Below are positions 1-8,650 of a DNA stretch of 64,000 nt, piece by piece. The notes beneath the pieces were generated by a model. That model was not told the DNA's origin, did no database searches, and saw nothing but the letters and a program-made list of their open reading frames with translations. Position numbers and translations under genes: made by a program. Source of the DNA: JALZDI01 sp035557095 (lineage in GTDB: Bacteria; Actinomycetota; Actinomycetes; Propionibacteriales; Nocardioidaceae); contig DATMEB010000262.1 of the NCBI GenBank assembly GCA_035557095.1, positions 27,165-91,164 on the forward strand, in the 5' to 3' direction. Positions within the stretch are counted from its first letter, which is position 1. The number at the start of each line of letters is the position of its first letter.

Positions 1-367
1 GCTCACGACCGGTGCGCTCGGTGGCCTTGCCGAGGGCCCGCACCAGCCGCATCCGGTCGACCGAGTGCACGACGTCGGCGTAGTCCGCCACCGCGTTGGC
101 CTTGTTGGTCTGCAGCGCGCCCACGAAGTGCCAGGTCAGTGGCAGATCGGCGCACTGCGCGTGCTTGTCGGCCGCCTCCTGGTGGCGGTTCTCGCCCACG
201 TCGCGGACCCCGAGCTCGGCGAGGATGCGTACGTCGTCGGCCGGGAACGTCTTGGTGACCACGACGAGGTGCACGTCGTCGGGGTCGCGGCCGGCGTCGT
301 CGCAGGCGCCGTCGATGCGCCGACGTACCTTCGCCAGGCCCGCCTCGATCTCGTCACGTCGGCTCAT
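1..367 (-). CDS. yggS: YggS/PLPBP family pyridoxal-phosphate-binding protein, 5' part only
   Basis: The first 122 residues are present and the 3' end lies outside the window. Reading the minus strand from the ATG at 367 gives the PLP-lysine motif VVVTKTFP (K39), then GENRHQE and WHFVGALQTNK, which are hallmarks of the PLPBP family (fold type III, no known catalytic turnover, role in PLP and amino-acid homeostasis). The ATG overlaps the pgeF stop as ATGA, so the two genes are translationally coupled. M. tuberculosis has the same order (Rv2148c after Rv2149c). The ORFs on the opposite strand here are shadows. Confidence 0.88.
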   Translation of the reverse strand, partial: MSRRDEIEAGLAKVRRRIDGACDDAGRDPDDVHLVVVTKTFPADDVRILAELGVRDVGENRHQEAADKHAQCADLPLTWHFVGALQTNKANAVADYADVVHSVDRMRLVRALGKATERTGRE

Positions 368-1092
368 CGGCGCAGCCAGACCAGCCCGGCCGAGCGGCCT
401 GTCCTGCCTCCGTCGCGGCGGTGGGAGTACAGGTCGGGGTTCTCCCGCGTGCACAGCCGCGGCGTCTCGCTCACCGTGCAGCCGGCCGCCCGCAGCTGCG
501 CCTCGACCCCCGCGCCGATGTCGAGGGCGGGTGTGCCCCAGGTGGTGGTCGAGCGTGCCTCCGGCGCCACCTCCGCGACCTCCTGCTGCATGGCCTCGGG
601 CACCTCGTAGCAGCCACCGCACACGTACGGCCCGACCCAGGCGCGGATGTCGGCGGCGCCCAGCTCGCGCATCACCTCGACCGCGTGCGGGACGACACCG
701 GTCGCGAGGCCGTTGCGTCCGGCGTGCGCGCAGCCGACCACGCCCGCACCGGCGTCGGCGAGCAGCACCGGCACGCAGTCGGCCACCCGCACGGACAGTG
801 CGAGGCCCGGGCGGTCGGTGACCATCGCGTCGGCCTCGGGCCGCCGGTCGGCCGGCGGTGGCTCGCGCACGACCGCGACCTCACGGCCGTGCACCTGGTG
901 CATGAGCGCGATCTGGCCGGACCCGACACCGATGGCTGACCCGACCAGCGCGTAGTTGTTGTCGACACTGGCCGGGTCGTCCTCGGAGGCGGTGCCGAGG
1001 TTGAGCGAGTCGTACGGCGGTGCGCTGACACCGCCGAGCCGGTCGGTGAACGCCACACCGACCCGGCGGTCCGATGCATGGAAGCAGAACAC
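364..1092 (-). CDS. pgeF: PgeF/YfiH family purine nucleoside phosphorylase-like (laccase-domain) protein
   Basis: This 242-aa protein belongs to the multicopper polyphenol oxidase domain family. Family members include zinc-dependent purine nucleoside phosphorylases and PgeF, which removes misincorporated L-Ser from UDP-MurNAc; that role would fit a dcw cluster. Visible motifs are HQVHG, ADCVPVLLADAGAG, GCAHAGRNGL (the usual HAGWxG region with R-N in place of W), WVGPYVCGGCYEVP and a C-terminal SHRRDGGRTGRSAGL. I chose the GTG at 1092 because it follows the ftsZ stop by 19 nt and gives the family length; the frame stays open further upstream inside ftsZ. The stop overlaps the yggS start. Confidence 0.9.
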   Translation of the reverse strand: MFCFHASDRRVGVAFTDRLGGVSAPPYDSLNLGTASEDDPASVDNNYALVGSAIGVGSGQIALMHQVHGREVAVVREPPPADRRPEADAMVTDRPGLALSVRVADCVPVLLADAGAGVVGCAHAGRNGLATGVVPHAVEVMRELGAADIRAWVGPYVCGGCYEVPEAMQQEVAEVAPEARSTTTWGTPALDIGAGVEAQLRAAGCTVSETPRLCTRENPDLYSHRRDGGRTGRSAGLVWLRR

Positions 1093-1111
1093 CCCGCGAT
1101 CGACCTCGGGA

Positions 1112-2413
1112 CTACTTGAGGAAGTCGGGGACGTCGAGCTCGTTGGGGTCGTCGAACTCCACCGGACGCGGCGGCCGGGTCTGCCGCGGCGGCTCTTCCC
1201 GGCGCTCCTCGCGCGGACGCTCTTCGCGCGGACGCTCTTCGCGCGGCCGCTCGTAGTAGGCCGGGGCCGGCTCCCGCTCCGGCGCGGGCTGACGTGGCTG
1301 GCTCGGGACGCTCGGCTGCGGCCGGCTCGGCGGCTCGTCACTGGTCGCCGGCTGGGCCGGCTGCTGCGTCTGCGGGGCCGACCGCTGGGTGGCGTACGGC
1401 TGGCCGTTCGACTGCTTGTTCTGCTCGCGACGCAGTGCGGGCTGGTGCTGGTCGCGCCGCTTCGGCATGCCGCCGTCGAAGCCGGCCGCGATCACGGTCA
1501 CCCGCACCTCGTCGCCGAGCGCGTCGTCGATGGTGGCGCCGAAGATGATGTTGGCCTCGGCGTGCGCGGCCTGCGAGACCAGCGCGGCGGCCTCGTTGAT
1601 CTCGAACAGCCCGAGGTCGGAGCCGCCCGCGATGGACAGCAGAACCCCGTGCGCACCGTCGATCGAGGCCTCGAGCAGCGGGCTGGACACCGCCATCTCG
1701 GCGGCCGCCACCGAACGGTCCTCGCCGCGGGCCGAGCCGATGCCCATCAGGGCCGACCCGGCGTTGGCCATGACCGACTTGACGTCGGCGAAGTCGAGGT
1801 TGATCAGGCCGGGCGTGGTGATCAGGTCGGTGATGCCGCTGACACCCTGCAGCAGCACCTGGTCGGCCTGCTTGAACGCGTCGAGGACGCTGACCTGGCG
1901 GTCGCTGATCGACAGCAGCCGGTCGTTGGGGATCACTATCAGCGTGTCGACCTCCTCACGCAGCGCCTCGATCCCCTCCTCGGCCTGGTTGGCCCGCCGG
2001 CGCCCCTCGAACGCGAACGGCCGGGTCACCACACCGATGGTCAGAGCACCCAGCGAACGGGCGATCCGGGCCACGACCGGAGCACCGCCGGTGCCCGTGC
2101 CACCGCCCTCGCCCGCGGTCACGAAGACCATGTCGGCGCCCTTGATGACCTCCTCGATCTCCTCCGCGTGGTCGTCGGCCGCCTTGCCGCCGACGTCGGG
2201 CTGGGCGCCCGCGCCGAGGCCACGTGTGAGCTCGCGTCCGATGTCGAGCTTGACGTCGGCGTCACTCATCAGCAACGCCTGCGCGTCCGTGTTGATCGCG
2301 ATGAACTCGACGCCCTTGAGGCCAACCTCGATCATCCGGTTGACCGCGTTGACGCCACCGCCGCCGATGCCGACGACCTTGATGACCGCGAGGTAGTTCT
2401 GCGGTGCTGCCAC
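1112..2413 (-). CDS. ftsZ: Cell division GTPase FtsZ
   Basis: FtsZ is a tubulin-like GTPase that polymerises at mid-cell to form the Z ring. The 433-aa product has the GTP-binding signature GGGTGTG (103-109), the T7 synergy loop NLDFADV (205-211) that completes the neighbouring active site, a Gln/Pro/Arg-rich linker from about residue 320, and a conserved C-terminal peptide ELDVPDFLK. The GTG start has a GAGAGG ribosome site 8 nt upstream. The linker contains three tandem PREER-type pentapeptides. It lies downstream of ftsQ after a 229-nt spacer with palindromes, which suggests its own regulation. Confidence 0.98.
   Translation of the reverse strand: MAAPQNYLAVIKVVGIGGGGVNAVNRMIEVGLKGVEFIAINTDAQALLMSDADVKLDIGRELTRGLGAGAQPDVGGKAADDHAEEIEEVIKGADMVFVTAGEGGGTGTGGAPVVARIARSLGALTIGVVTRPFAFEGRRRANQAEEGIEALREEVDTLIVIPNDRLLSISDRQVSVLDAFKQADQVLLQGVSGITDLITTPGLINLDFADVKSVMANAGSALMGIGSARGEDRSVAAAEMAVSSPLLEASIDGAHGVLLSIAGGSDLGLFEINEAAALVSQAAHAEANIIFGATIDDALGDEVRVTVIAAGFDGGMPKRRDQHQPALRREQNKQSNGQPYATQRSAPQTQQPAQPATSDEPPSRPQPSVPSQPRQPAPEREPAPAYYERPREERPREERPREERREEPPRQTRPPRPVEFDDPNELDVPDFLK
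1203..1247. repeat. Three tandem 15-bp repeats in the ftsZ linker region
   Basis: Units run 1203-1217, 1218-1232 and 1233-1247, with consensus CGCTCTTCGCGCGGA on the plus strand. They encode three successive five-residue Arg/Glu-rich units in the FtsZ linker. The period is a multiple of three, so copy-number change would preserve the frame. Confidence 0.9.
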
Positions 2414-2489
2414 GACGAGCGCCTCTCGCTTGTGAGTGTGGTCATCGACGCGTACACGACGATGCCTCGGACCATGGGGGAAGGGGCTT

Positions 2490-2542
2490 GGTTCCCGCTT
2501 CGGGAACCCTCACCCTCAAGTAGAGGGTTAATGTTATGTCAA
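2490..2542 (-). promoter_or_regulatory. ftsZ upstream region with two perfect palindromes and a TTGACA box
   Basis: Between ftsQ and ftsZ lie a perfect 8-bp-stem hairpin, GGTTCCCG-CTT-CGGGAACC (2490-2508), and a second inverted repeat, ACCCTC-AAGTA-GAGGGT (2512-2528). On the coding strand these are preceded by TTGACATAACATTAA (from 2542 downward), an AT-rich tract in an otherwise GC-rich region. TTGACA fits a -35 box, but the hexamer at 17-bp spacing (TTGAGG) is a poor -10, so the exact promoter is unsure. The position 77-130 nt before the ftsZ start suggests a leader or operator for ftsZ. Confidence 0.5.
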
Positions 2543-2642
2543 CCTGCAACCTTGACCCGGAAGTTACGCGAGAGCCCGCGTCGTCAACAAAGCAACACGC
2601 CGCGCGAGTCGCGTGCGTTCGAAAATGTCGTGCGATCGCGCG

Positions 2643-3386
2643 TCAGTCGACCTGCAAGGTGGGCGCGCCGGGCACGCTCACGTCGTAGACGCTCGCCCGG
2701 CGGCGCAGCAGCGACTCCAGCACCTCGGCCTTCAGCTCCGAGCTCTCCGCGCTCCCCCACACGACCGCGCGGCCGTCGCGCAGCCGCAGCTCGATCGAGT
2801 CGATCGTCGGGGCCTCGACGTGGGACACCCGGCTGGCCAGGTGGCGCGGCAGCTCGGACACCACCGCGGCCGCCTCCGTCAGCGTCTGCGCGCCCGGGTT
2901 CACCGTGACCACCGGCAGCCGCTTGCGTGGGTTCGCCACCGTGCGGAACATCACGCCCTCGGCATCGGTGAGCCGCAGGGCGCCGCCCGTACGGACCACG
3001 GCGACCGGAGTCCGCTCCACCACCTCGACCGAGACCGTGTGCGGCCAGGAGCGGCCGATGTCGGCGCGGGCGACCACGGGTACGTCCTCGACGCGCTCGC
3101 GCACGCGGTCGACGTCGACGCGCGCAAGCGGCTCACCGAGCGGCACCGCGGCCGCCCGGCTGATCCGCGCCGCCGCGACCGTGTGCACCCCGCTGACCTC
3201 GACGCGCTCGACGGCCAGCACCGAGGACACGAACACCAGCCACCCGGCGCCGCCCACCAGCGCCACGAGCACGAGCAGCAGGACCACCCGGCGCACGGTC
3301 GCCCACCGCCGCGACCAGGCCCGCCGCGCGAACCGCCTCCGGCTCGACCTGCCCCGCCCGCTCGGGCCGCTCCCCCACTGGCTCAT
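2643..3386 (-). CDS. ftsQ: Cell division protein FtsQ
   Basis: FtsQ is a bitopic membrane protein of the divisome that bridges early and late division proteins. The 247 residues comprise a basic cytoplasmic N-terminus (about 1-32), one transmembrane segment (about 33-55, VVLLLVLVALVGGAGWLVF), a POTRA domain starting at VERVEVSGVHTV (about 58-125) and a beta-domain containing GTANPRKRLPVV-like sequence. The ATG at 3386 is 7 nt after the murC stop and is preceded by GGAGGGTG. It lies between murC and ftsZ as in other actinobacteria. Confidence 0.93.
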   Translation of the reverse strand: MSQWGSGPSGRGRSSRRRFARRAWSRRWATVRRVVLLLVLVALVGGAGWLVFVSSVLAVERVEVSGVHTVAAARISRAAAVPLGEPLARVDVDRVRERVEDVPVVARADIGRSWPHTVSVEVVERTPVAVVRTGGALRLTDAEGVMFRTVANPRKRLPVVTVNPGAQTLTEAAAVVSELPRHLASRVSHVEAPTIDSIELRLRDGRAVVWGSAESSELKAEVLESLLRRRASVYDVSVPGAPTLQVD

Positions 3387-3393
3387 CGGCCGG

Positions 3394-4824
3394 TCACCCT
3401 CCGCTCTCGCCCGCGCGGGCCGCCAGCGCGGCGAGCACCTGAGGCGCGAGCTGGGTCACGTCGCCCGCGCCCAGGGTGAGTACGACGTCGCCGGCCGCGG
3501 CCATGTCGACCAGCCGCGGCACCACCCGTTCGCGCTCGGGCTCGAACACCGCGTCGACGTCTCCAGACGGCACCTGCCGCGCGATCAGGCCTCCGTCGAC
3601 GCCCGGCTCGGGATCCTCGCGCGCGGCGTAGACGTCCATCACAACCGCGGCGTCGGCCAGCGCGAGCGCCTGCGCCATCTTCGTCGCGAACAGCCGGGTA
3701 CGGCTGTACATGTGCGGCTGGAAGCACACCAGCAGCCGGCCGCCGTCGGCCAGCACCCGGCCGGCCAGGATGTCGGCACGGATCTCCGTGGGGTGGTGCG
3801 CGTAGCTGTCGTACACCCGCACGCCGTCGGCCGTGCCCTTGAGCTCCATGCGGCGGCGGGTGCCTGTGAAGTCCTCGAGCCCCTTGCGCAGGTCGGCGAA
3901 GTCGTGGCCGAGCTCGAGCGCGGCGGCGAGCGCACAGCCGGCGTCGAGCACGTAGTGCATGCCGGGGATCTGCAGGGTCACCCGGCCCAGGTCGCGGCCG
4001 CGATGCCGGACGTCGAACGTCGACGTCGCCGCGGCGAACGTGGCGTTGCAGACCTGCAGGTCGGCGTCGTCACCCTCGCCGACCGTGACAACAGTCAGCC
4101 CACGCTGCCGGGCCACGTCCGCGAGCTGCCGCGCGCCCGGGTCGTCGACGCAGCAGATCACGAAACCCAACGGGTCGATCCGGGTCAGGAACTGCTCGAA
4201 CGCCTCGAAGTAGGCCTCCTCGCTGCCCCAGTTGTCCAGGTGGTCGGCCTCGACGTTGGTCACCACCGCGGCGTAGGGCGCGTAGACCAGGAAGGCGCCG
4301 TCGCTCTCGTCGGCCTCGGCCACGAACAGCGCGCCCGTGCCGTCGTGCGCGTTGGTGCCGGACACGGTCAGCTCGCCGCCGATCGCGTACGACGGGTCGG
4401 CGGCGGCGGCCAGCAACGCCACCGTGAGCAGCGAGGTGGTCGTGGTCTTGCCGTGCGTGCCCGCGACCGCAACCACGACCCGGTCGTGCATCACCGCGTC
4501 GAGCCCGGACGACCGCGGCAGCAACCGCAGCCCGCGCCGGCGTGCCTCGACCACCTCGGGGTTGTCGTCGCGCACCGCCGTGGAGACGACCAGGGTGTCG
4601 GCGTCGGCGACCTGCTCGGCCGCGTGCCCCACGAAGCAGCGCGCACCCCGCGCCGTCAGGTCGTCGAGCACCGGCGACGCGCTCGCATCGCTCCCGGACA
4701 CGACGACACCGCGCGCGAGCATGATCCGCGCGATCGCGGACAGGCCCGCTCCCCCGATGCCGACGAAGTGCACGCGGCCCAGGTCGGTCAGCGGCAGGCG
4801 CTGCTCGGGCACCGGGATCCTCAC
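3394..4824 (-). CDS. murC: UDP-N-acetylmuramate--L-alanine ligase MurC
   Basis: MurC adds the first residue, L-Ala, to UDP-MurNAc using ATP in the cytoplasm. The 476-aa product has the N-terminal nucleotide-sugar motif GIGGAG (22-27), the Mur ligase ATP loop GTHGKTTTT (122-130), EADESDGAF, and the central HHPTEI segment. Its start ATG overlaps the murG stop by 4 nt, so translation is probably coupled. Length and motif spacing are normal for the family. Confidence 0.97.
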   Translation of the reverse strand: MRIPVPEQRLPLTDLGRVHFVGIGGAGLSAIARIMLARGVVVSGSDASASPVLDDLTARGARCFVGHAAEQVADADTLVVSTAVRDDNPEVVEARRRGLRLLPRSSGLDAVMHDRVVVAVAGTHGKTTTTSLLTVALLAAAADPSYAIGGELTVSGTNAHDGTGALFVAEADESDGAFLVYAPYAAVVTNVEADHLDNWGSEEAYFEAFEQFLTRIDPLGFVICCVDDPGARQLADVARQRGLTVVTVGEGDDADLQVCNATFAAATSTFDVRHRGRDLGRVTLQIPGMHYVLDAGCALAAALELGHDFADLRKGLEDFTGTRRRMELKGTADGVRVYDSYAHHPTEIRADILAGRVLADGGRLLVCFQPHMYSRTRLFATKMAQALALADAAVVMDVYAAREDPEPGVDGGLIARQVPSGDVDAVFEPERERVVPRLVDMAAAGDVVLTLGAGDVTQLAPQVLAALAARAGESGG

Positions 4825-5906
4825 CGCCGGTCACCTCGCTCCCCGGCCACCTCGAGGATCATCGCGGCCAAGCGTTCGTCGGCGTCGCGCGGAATCAGCC
4901 CCTGCGCCGCTGCGCCCATCGCCGCCAGGCGTTCGGAGTCGTTCAACAGGGCCGGCAGGTGCCCGGCCGACCAGTGCGGGGTCATCTCCGCGTCGTCGAC
5001 CAGCAGGCCGCCACCGGCCTCGACCACGGCACGCGCGTTGAGGGCCTGCTCGCCGTTGCCGTGGGGCAAGGGGACGAACACCGCGGGGATGCCGAGTGCG
5101 GCTACCTCGGTCACCGTGTTCGACCCGCACCGGCACACCATCGCGTCCGCGGCGGCGTACGCGAGGTCCATCCGGTCGACATAGGGCACCACGACGTACG
5201 GCGGGTCGTTCGGCCCGGGCGACACCCGGACCTCGCCCTTGGGGCCGGCCACGTGCAGCACCTGAACCCCGGCCGCGGCCAGGTCGGCCGCCGCACCGCC
5301 GAGCGCGTCGTTGAGCCGGCGCGCACCCTGCGACCCGCCGGTGACCAGCAGCGTGGGGCGGTCCGGCTCCAGCCCGAACGCCGCACGGGCCTCGGCGCGC
5401 AGCGCGCCGCGGTCGGTGTCGGAGATGAGCTTGCGGATCGGCAGCCCGGTGTAGACCCCGTGCCGCAGTTCGGTGTCGGGGAACGACGTCGCGACGTGTG
5501 CGGTGCACACCCGTGCGGCGAACTTGTTCGCCACACCGGGCAGCGCGTTGCCCTCGTGCGCGACCAGCGGGACGTGCCGCCGCTTCGCCACGACGTACGC
5601 GGGGACCGACACGTAGCCGCCGAAGCCGACGATCACGTCGGGGCGGACGCGGTCGACCACGTCGTACGTCGCCCGCACCGCACCCCGCAGCCGACCCGGA
5701 AGCCGGACGAGGTCCCGGCTGGGACGTCGCGGCAGCGGGACCGACGGGATCAGCTCCAGCGGCAGACCGGCCTCAGGGATCACCCGCACCTCGATCCCGC
5801 GCGGCGTGCCCAGTGCGGTGACCTCGACGTCGGGGCGGAGGCGCTTGAGCGCGTCGGCGGTGGCGATGAGCGGAGACGTGTGACCGGCCGTGCCGCCGCC
5901 GGCCAT
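4821..5906 (-). CDS. murG: UDP-N-acetylglucosamine--undecaprenyl-PP-MurNAc-pentapeptide GlcNAc transferase MurG
   Basis: MurG converts lipid I to lipid II at the inner face of the membrane. The 361-aa GT28 protein begins with MAGGGTAGHT, the membrane- and diphosphate-binding glycine loop. It carries GGSQGARRLND at the start of the second Rossmann domain and the UDP-GlcNAc site around CGSNTVTEV and GIPAVFVPLPH. The start is fixed because the glycine loop sits at residues 3-9. It overlaps murC and follows ftsW by 33 nt. Confidence 0.97.
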   Translation of the reverse strand: MAGGGTAGHTSPLIATADALKRLRPDVEVTALGTPRGIEVRVIPEAGLPLELIPSVPLPRRPSRDLVRLPGRLRGAVRATYDVVDRVRPDVIVGFGGYVSVPAYVVAKRRHVPLVAHEGNALPGVANKFAARVCTAHVATSFPDTELRHGVYTGLPIRKLISDTDRGALRAEARAAFGLEPDRPTLLVTGGSQGARRLNDALGGAAADLAAAGVQVLHVAGPKGEVRVSPGPNDPPYVVVPYVDRMDLAYAAADAMVCRCGSNTVTEVAALGIPAVFVPLPHGNGEQALNARAVVEAGGGLLVDDAEMTPHWSAGHLPALLNDSERLAAMGAAAQGLIPRDADERLAAMILEVAGERGDRR

Positions 5907-5939
5907 CAGGACTCGAAGAGCCGGGGGTCCCAGGGTGTG

Positions 5940-7181
5940 TCACCGTCCTCGCTGTCGTGGTACCAGCCCCCAGCGCACGGCCAGGCTCTGCTTGTGGTGC
6001 GCACGCCACGCCGCGGCCGCGCCGGGCTCGGACTTCGCCAGGTTGGTGAGCAGGCCCAGCGCCACCAGGGTCGGCAGCAGCGCCGAGCCACCATATGACA
6101 CCAGCGGCAGCGGGATGCCGATGACCGGCAGCAGGCCGAGCACCATCCCGATGTTGATCACCGCCTGTGCCGACAGCCAGATGGTGATCCCGGCTGCGGC
6201 GTACCGGGCGAACGGGTCACGCGTCCGGGTGGCGATCCGCAGCCCGGTGTAGGCCAGCAGCCCGAACAGAATCAGCACCACGAGCGTGCCGAACAGCCCC
6301 AGCTCCTCGCCGATGATCGCGAAGATGAAGTCGTTGTGCGCCTCGGGTAGCTTGCCCTCCCACTTCTGCGTGCTGGCGCCGAGGCCGACGCCCCACCAGC
6401 CGCCGTTGGCCAGTGCGAAGAACCCGTGCGCGGCCTGCCATCCGGTGTCCTGGTAGTCGGCGAACGGGTTGACGAAGTTGGTCAGCCGCTCGATCCGGCT
6501 CGAGCTGAGCGAGACCAGGAACATCGCCAGCGCACCCACGGCCAGGAACGACCCGACGAAGAGCCGCAGCGGCGCACCCACGACCCAGACCATGCCCAGG
6601 ATCACCGCGAACAGCACCAGGGCGGTACCGAGGTCGCGCTGACCGACCACCAGCCCGGCGATCACCACCGACACCGGCGCCATCGGCCACAGCAGCTGCC
6701 GCCACTCGTTCAGGCGCTTCCCGCGTCGCTGGTAGAGAGCGGCCAGCCACAGCACCAGCGCCAGCTTGGCCAGCTCCGAGGGCTGGATGCGGAACGGCCC
6801 GCCGAACGAGATCCAGTTGCGGTTGCCGCCGACCTCGATGCCCAGCGACGTGTACGTCAGCACCAGCAGCGCCGCGCTGAGCAGCAGGAACACCCCGGCG
6901 AGCCGGCGCACCAGGTTCAGCGGCACCCGCGCGGCCACCCAGGCACAGGGCAGCGCGATCAGCACCCACATGGCCTGGCGCGTGAAGATCGTGTACGAGC
7001 TGTCGGTCTGGTACGCCGAGACCACGCTCGACGCGCTGAGCACCATCAGCAGCCCGAGCGCGAGCAGGAGGCCGGTGACACCACGGACCAGGTGGTAGGA
7101 GGTCAGCGGCCGGTCGAGCAACCGTGCCACCGAGGCGGCGAAGCCCTCGGACCCTCCCCGCTGACCGGTCGTGGTGGCCAC
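5940..7181 (-). CDS. ftsW: Peptidoglycan polymerase FtsW (SEDS family)
   Basis: FtsW is the SEDS glycosyltransferase that polymerises lipid II at the septum together with FtsI. The 413-aa protein is strongly hydrophobic with about ten predicted membrane spans. It has the SEDS sequences NWISFGGPFRIQPSELAK and the C-terminal PLVSYGGSALLPTL. I chose the GTG at 7181 because AGAAGGGG lies 5 nt upstream and it starts 11 nt after the murD stop; the open frame extends further but into murD. A basic tail follows the last span. Confidence 0.95.
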   Translation of the reverse strand: MATTTGQRGGSEGFAASVARLLDRPLTSYHLVRGVTGLLLALGLLMVLSASSVVSAYQTDSSYTIFTRQAMWVLIALPCAWVAARVPLNLVRRLAGVFLLLSAALLVLTYTSLGIEVGGNRNWISFGGPFRIQPSELAKLALVLWLAALYQRRGKRLNEWRQLLWPMAPVSVVIAGLVVGQRDLGTALVLFAVILGMVWVVGAPLRLFVGSFLAVGALAMFLVSLSSSRIERLTNFVNPFADYQDTGWQAAHGFFALANGGWWGVGLGASTQKWEGKLPEAHNDFIFAIIGEELGLFGTLVVLILFGLLAYTGLRIATRTRDPFARYAAAGITIWLSAQAVINIGMVLGLLPVIGIPLPLVSYGGSALLPTLVALGLLTNLAKSEPGAAAAWRAHHKQSLAVRWGLVPRQRGR

Positions 7182-7192
7182 GCGTACCCCTT

Positions 7193-8650
7193 CTAGTGTC
7201 GACCCCCGGCGAGACGTCGTACCGCCTCGGCGAACGCGTCGCCACGTGCGCCGTAGTTGGTGAACATGTCCATGGACGCGCATCCGGGTGCCAGCAGCAC
7301 GATGTCGCCGGGTACGGCGACACCCGCCGCCTCGGCCACGACGCGGTCCATGACGCCAGTGTCGGTGTCCTCCACCTCGATCACGCGCACATCAGGCGCG
7401 TGTCGCGAAAGCGCGCCCGCGATCACCGCGCGGTCGGCGCCGATCAGCACCACGGCGCGCAGCCGGTCGCGCACCCGGCGAACGAGGTCGTCGAAGCGGG
7501 CGCCCTTGGCCAGCCCGCCGGCCACCCACACCACGGACTCGTACGCACCGAGCGAGGCCTCCGCGGCGTGCGGGTTGGTGGCCTTGGAGTCGTCGACGTA
7601 GTCGACACCGTCGACGCCGGCCACGGTGGCGATCCGGTGCGCGTCCGGGGTGAACGCGCGCAGTCCCGACCGAACCGCCGCGGGAGGTACGCCGTGTGCA
7701 CGCGCGAGCGCGGCTGCGGCCAGCGCGTTGGCGACGTTGTGCGGGACGGTGGGGTGGACGTCGTCGACGGTGCCGAGCTCGGCCGCATGCGTGCTCCGGT
7801 CGTCCACGAACGCCCGGTCGGCCAGCGTCCCGTCGACGACCCCGAGCATCCCGACCGACGGCACGCCCAGCGTGAACCCGATCGCCCGGCAGCCCTCGAC
7901 GACGTCCGCCTCGCGCACCAGCTGCTCGGTCCACGGGTCGGCGACGTTGTAGACGCAGGCGCGCTGCGCGCGCTGGTAGATGCGGCCCTTGTCGCGGGCG
8001 TATACGTCCATCGAGCCGTGCCAGTCGACGTGGTCCTCGGCGACGTTCAGGACGGCTCCGGCCTCGGCCGACAGCGAGTGGGTCCAGTGCAGCTGGAAGC
8101 TGGACAGCTCGACGGCGAGCACGTCGTAGGGCTCCGGATGCAGCACGGCCTCCAGCAGGGGCGTGCCGACGTTGCCGGCGGCGACCGACCGCAGCCCCGC
8201 GGATCGCAGCATGGAGTCGAGCATCTGGACCGTCGTGGTCTTGCCGTTGGTGCCGGTCACGCACACCCAGGGCGCGGCCCGTTGGGGGTCGCGCAGCCGC
8301 CAGGCGAGCTCGACCTCGCCCCACACCGGCACGCCGCGCCGCGCGGCCTCCGCCAGCAGCGGTGCATCCGGCCGCCAGCCGGGCGACGTGACCACGAGTC
8401 CGGTTGCCGCGGGCAGGGCGTCGGTGGACCCGGGACCCAGACGCACGGTGGCGCCGAGGATCTCGAGCACCGTGGCCTTCTCCTTCTCGTCGTCACCGGC
8501 GCGCTCGTCGAGCACGGTGACCTCGGCACCGAGGTTGACGAGTGCGTCGGCCGCGGCGAACCCCGAGACCCCGATGCCGGCGACGACGACCTCGAGCTGG
8601 GACCAGGGCGAGTCGCGCCCGGCGGCCGCCAGCCAGTCGGGTGCACTCAT
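7193..8650 (-). CDS. murD: UDP-N-acetylmuramoyl-L-alanine--D-glutamate ligase MurD
   Basis: MurD adds D-Glu to UDP-MurNAc-L-Ala. The product is 485 aa, with an N-terminal Rossmann domain (VVAGIGVSGFAAADAL, about 22-37), the ATP loop GTNGKTTT (133-140), the ligase motif NVAEDHVDWH, and a C-terminal domain with YVDDSKATNPHA. The ATG at 8650 overlaps the mraY stop (ATGA). The frame is open well upstream through mraY, which is why the start must be taken from homology and coupling rather than from ORF length. Confidence 0.97.
   Translation of the reverse strand: MSAPDWLAAAGRDSPWSQLEVVVAGIGVSGFAAADALVNLGAEVTVLDERAGDDEKEKATVLEILGATVRLGPGSTDALPAATGLVVTSPGWRPDAPLLAEAARRGVPVWGEVELAWRLRDPQRAAPWVCVTGTNGKTTTVQMLDSMLRSAGLRSVAAGNVGTPLLEAVLHPEPYDVLAVELSSFQLHWTHSLSAEAGAVLNVAEDHVDWHGSMDVYARDKGRIYQRAQRACVYNVADPWTEQLVREADVVEGCRAIGFTLGVPSVGMLGVVDGTLADRAFVDDRSTHAAELGTVDDVHPTVPHNVANALAAAALARAHGVPPAAVRSGLRAFTPDAHRIATVAGVDGVDYVDDSKATNPHAAEASLGAYESVVWVAGGLAKGARFDDLVRRVRDRLRAVVLIGADRAVIAGALSRHAPDVRVIEVEDTDTGVMDRVVAEAAGVAVPGDIVLLAPGCASMDMFTNYGARGDAFAEAVRRLAGGRH

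Noticed and set aside
956..2908. 650-codon plus-strand ORF opposite ftsZ and ftsQ
   Set aside because: It is the antisense shadow of ftsZ and ftsQ. It has biased, low-complexity composition, no family match and no ribosome site. The same applies to the other long open frames opposite or out of frame with recognised genes.
2905..5184. 759-codon plus-strand ORF
   Set aside because: It lies antisense to ftsQ, murC and murG, whose motifs are complete on the minus strand. High GC makes such long spurious frames common.
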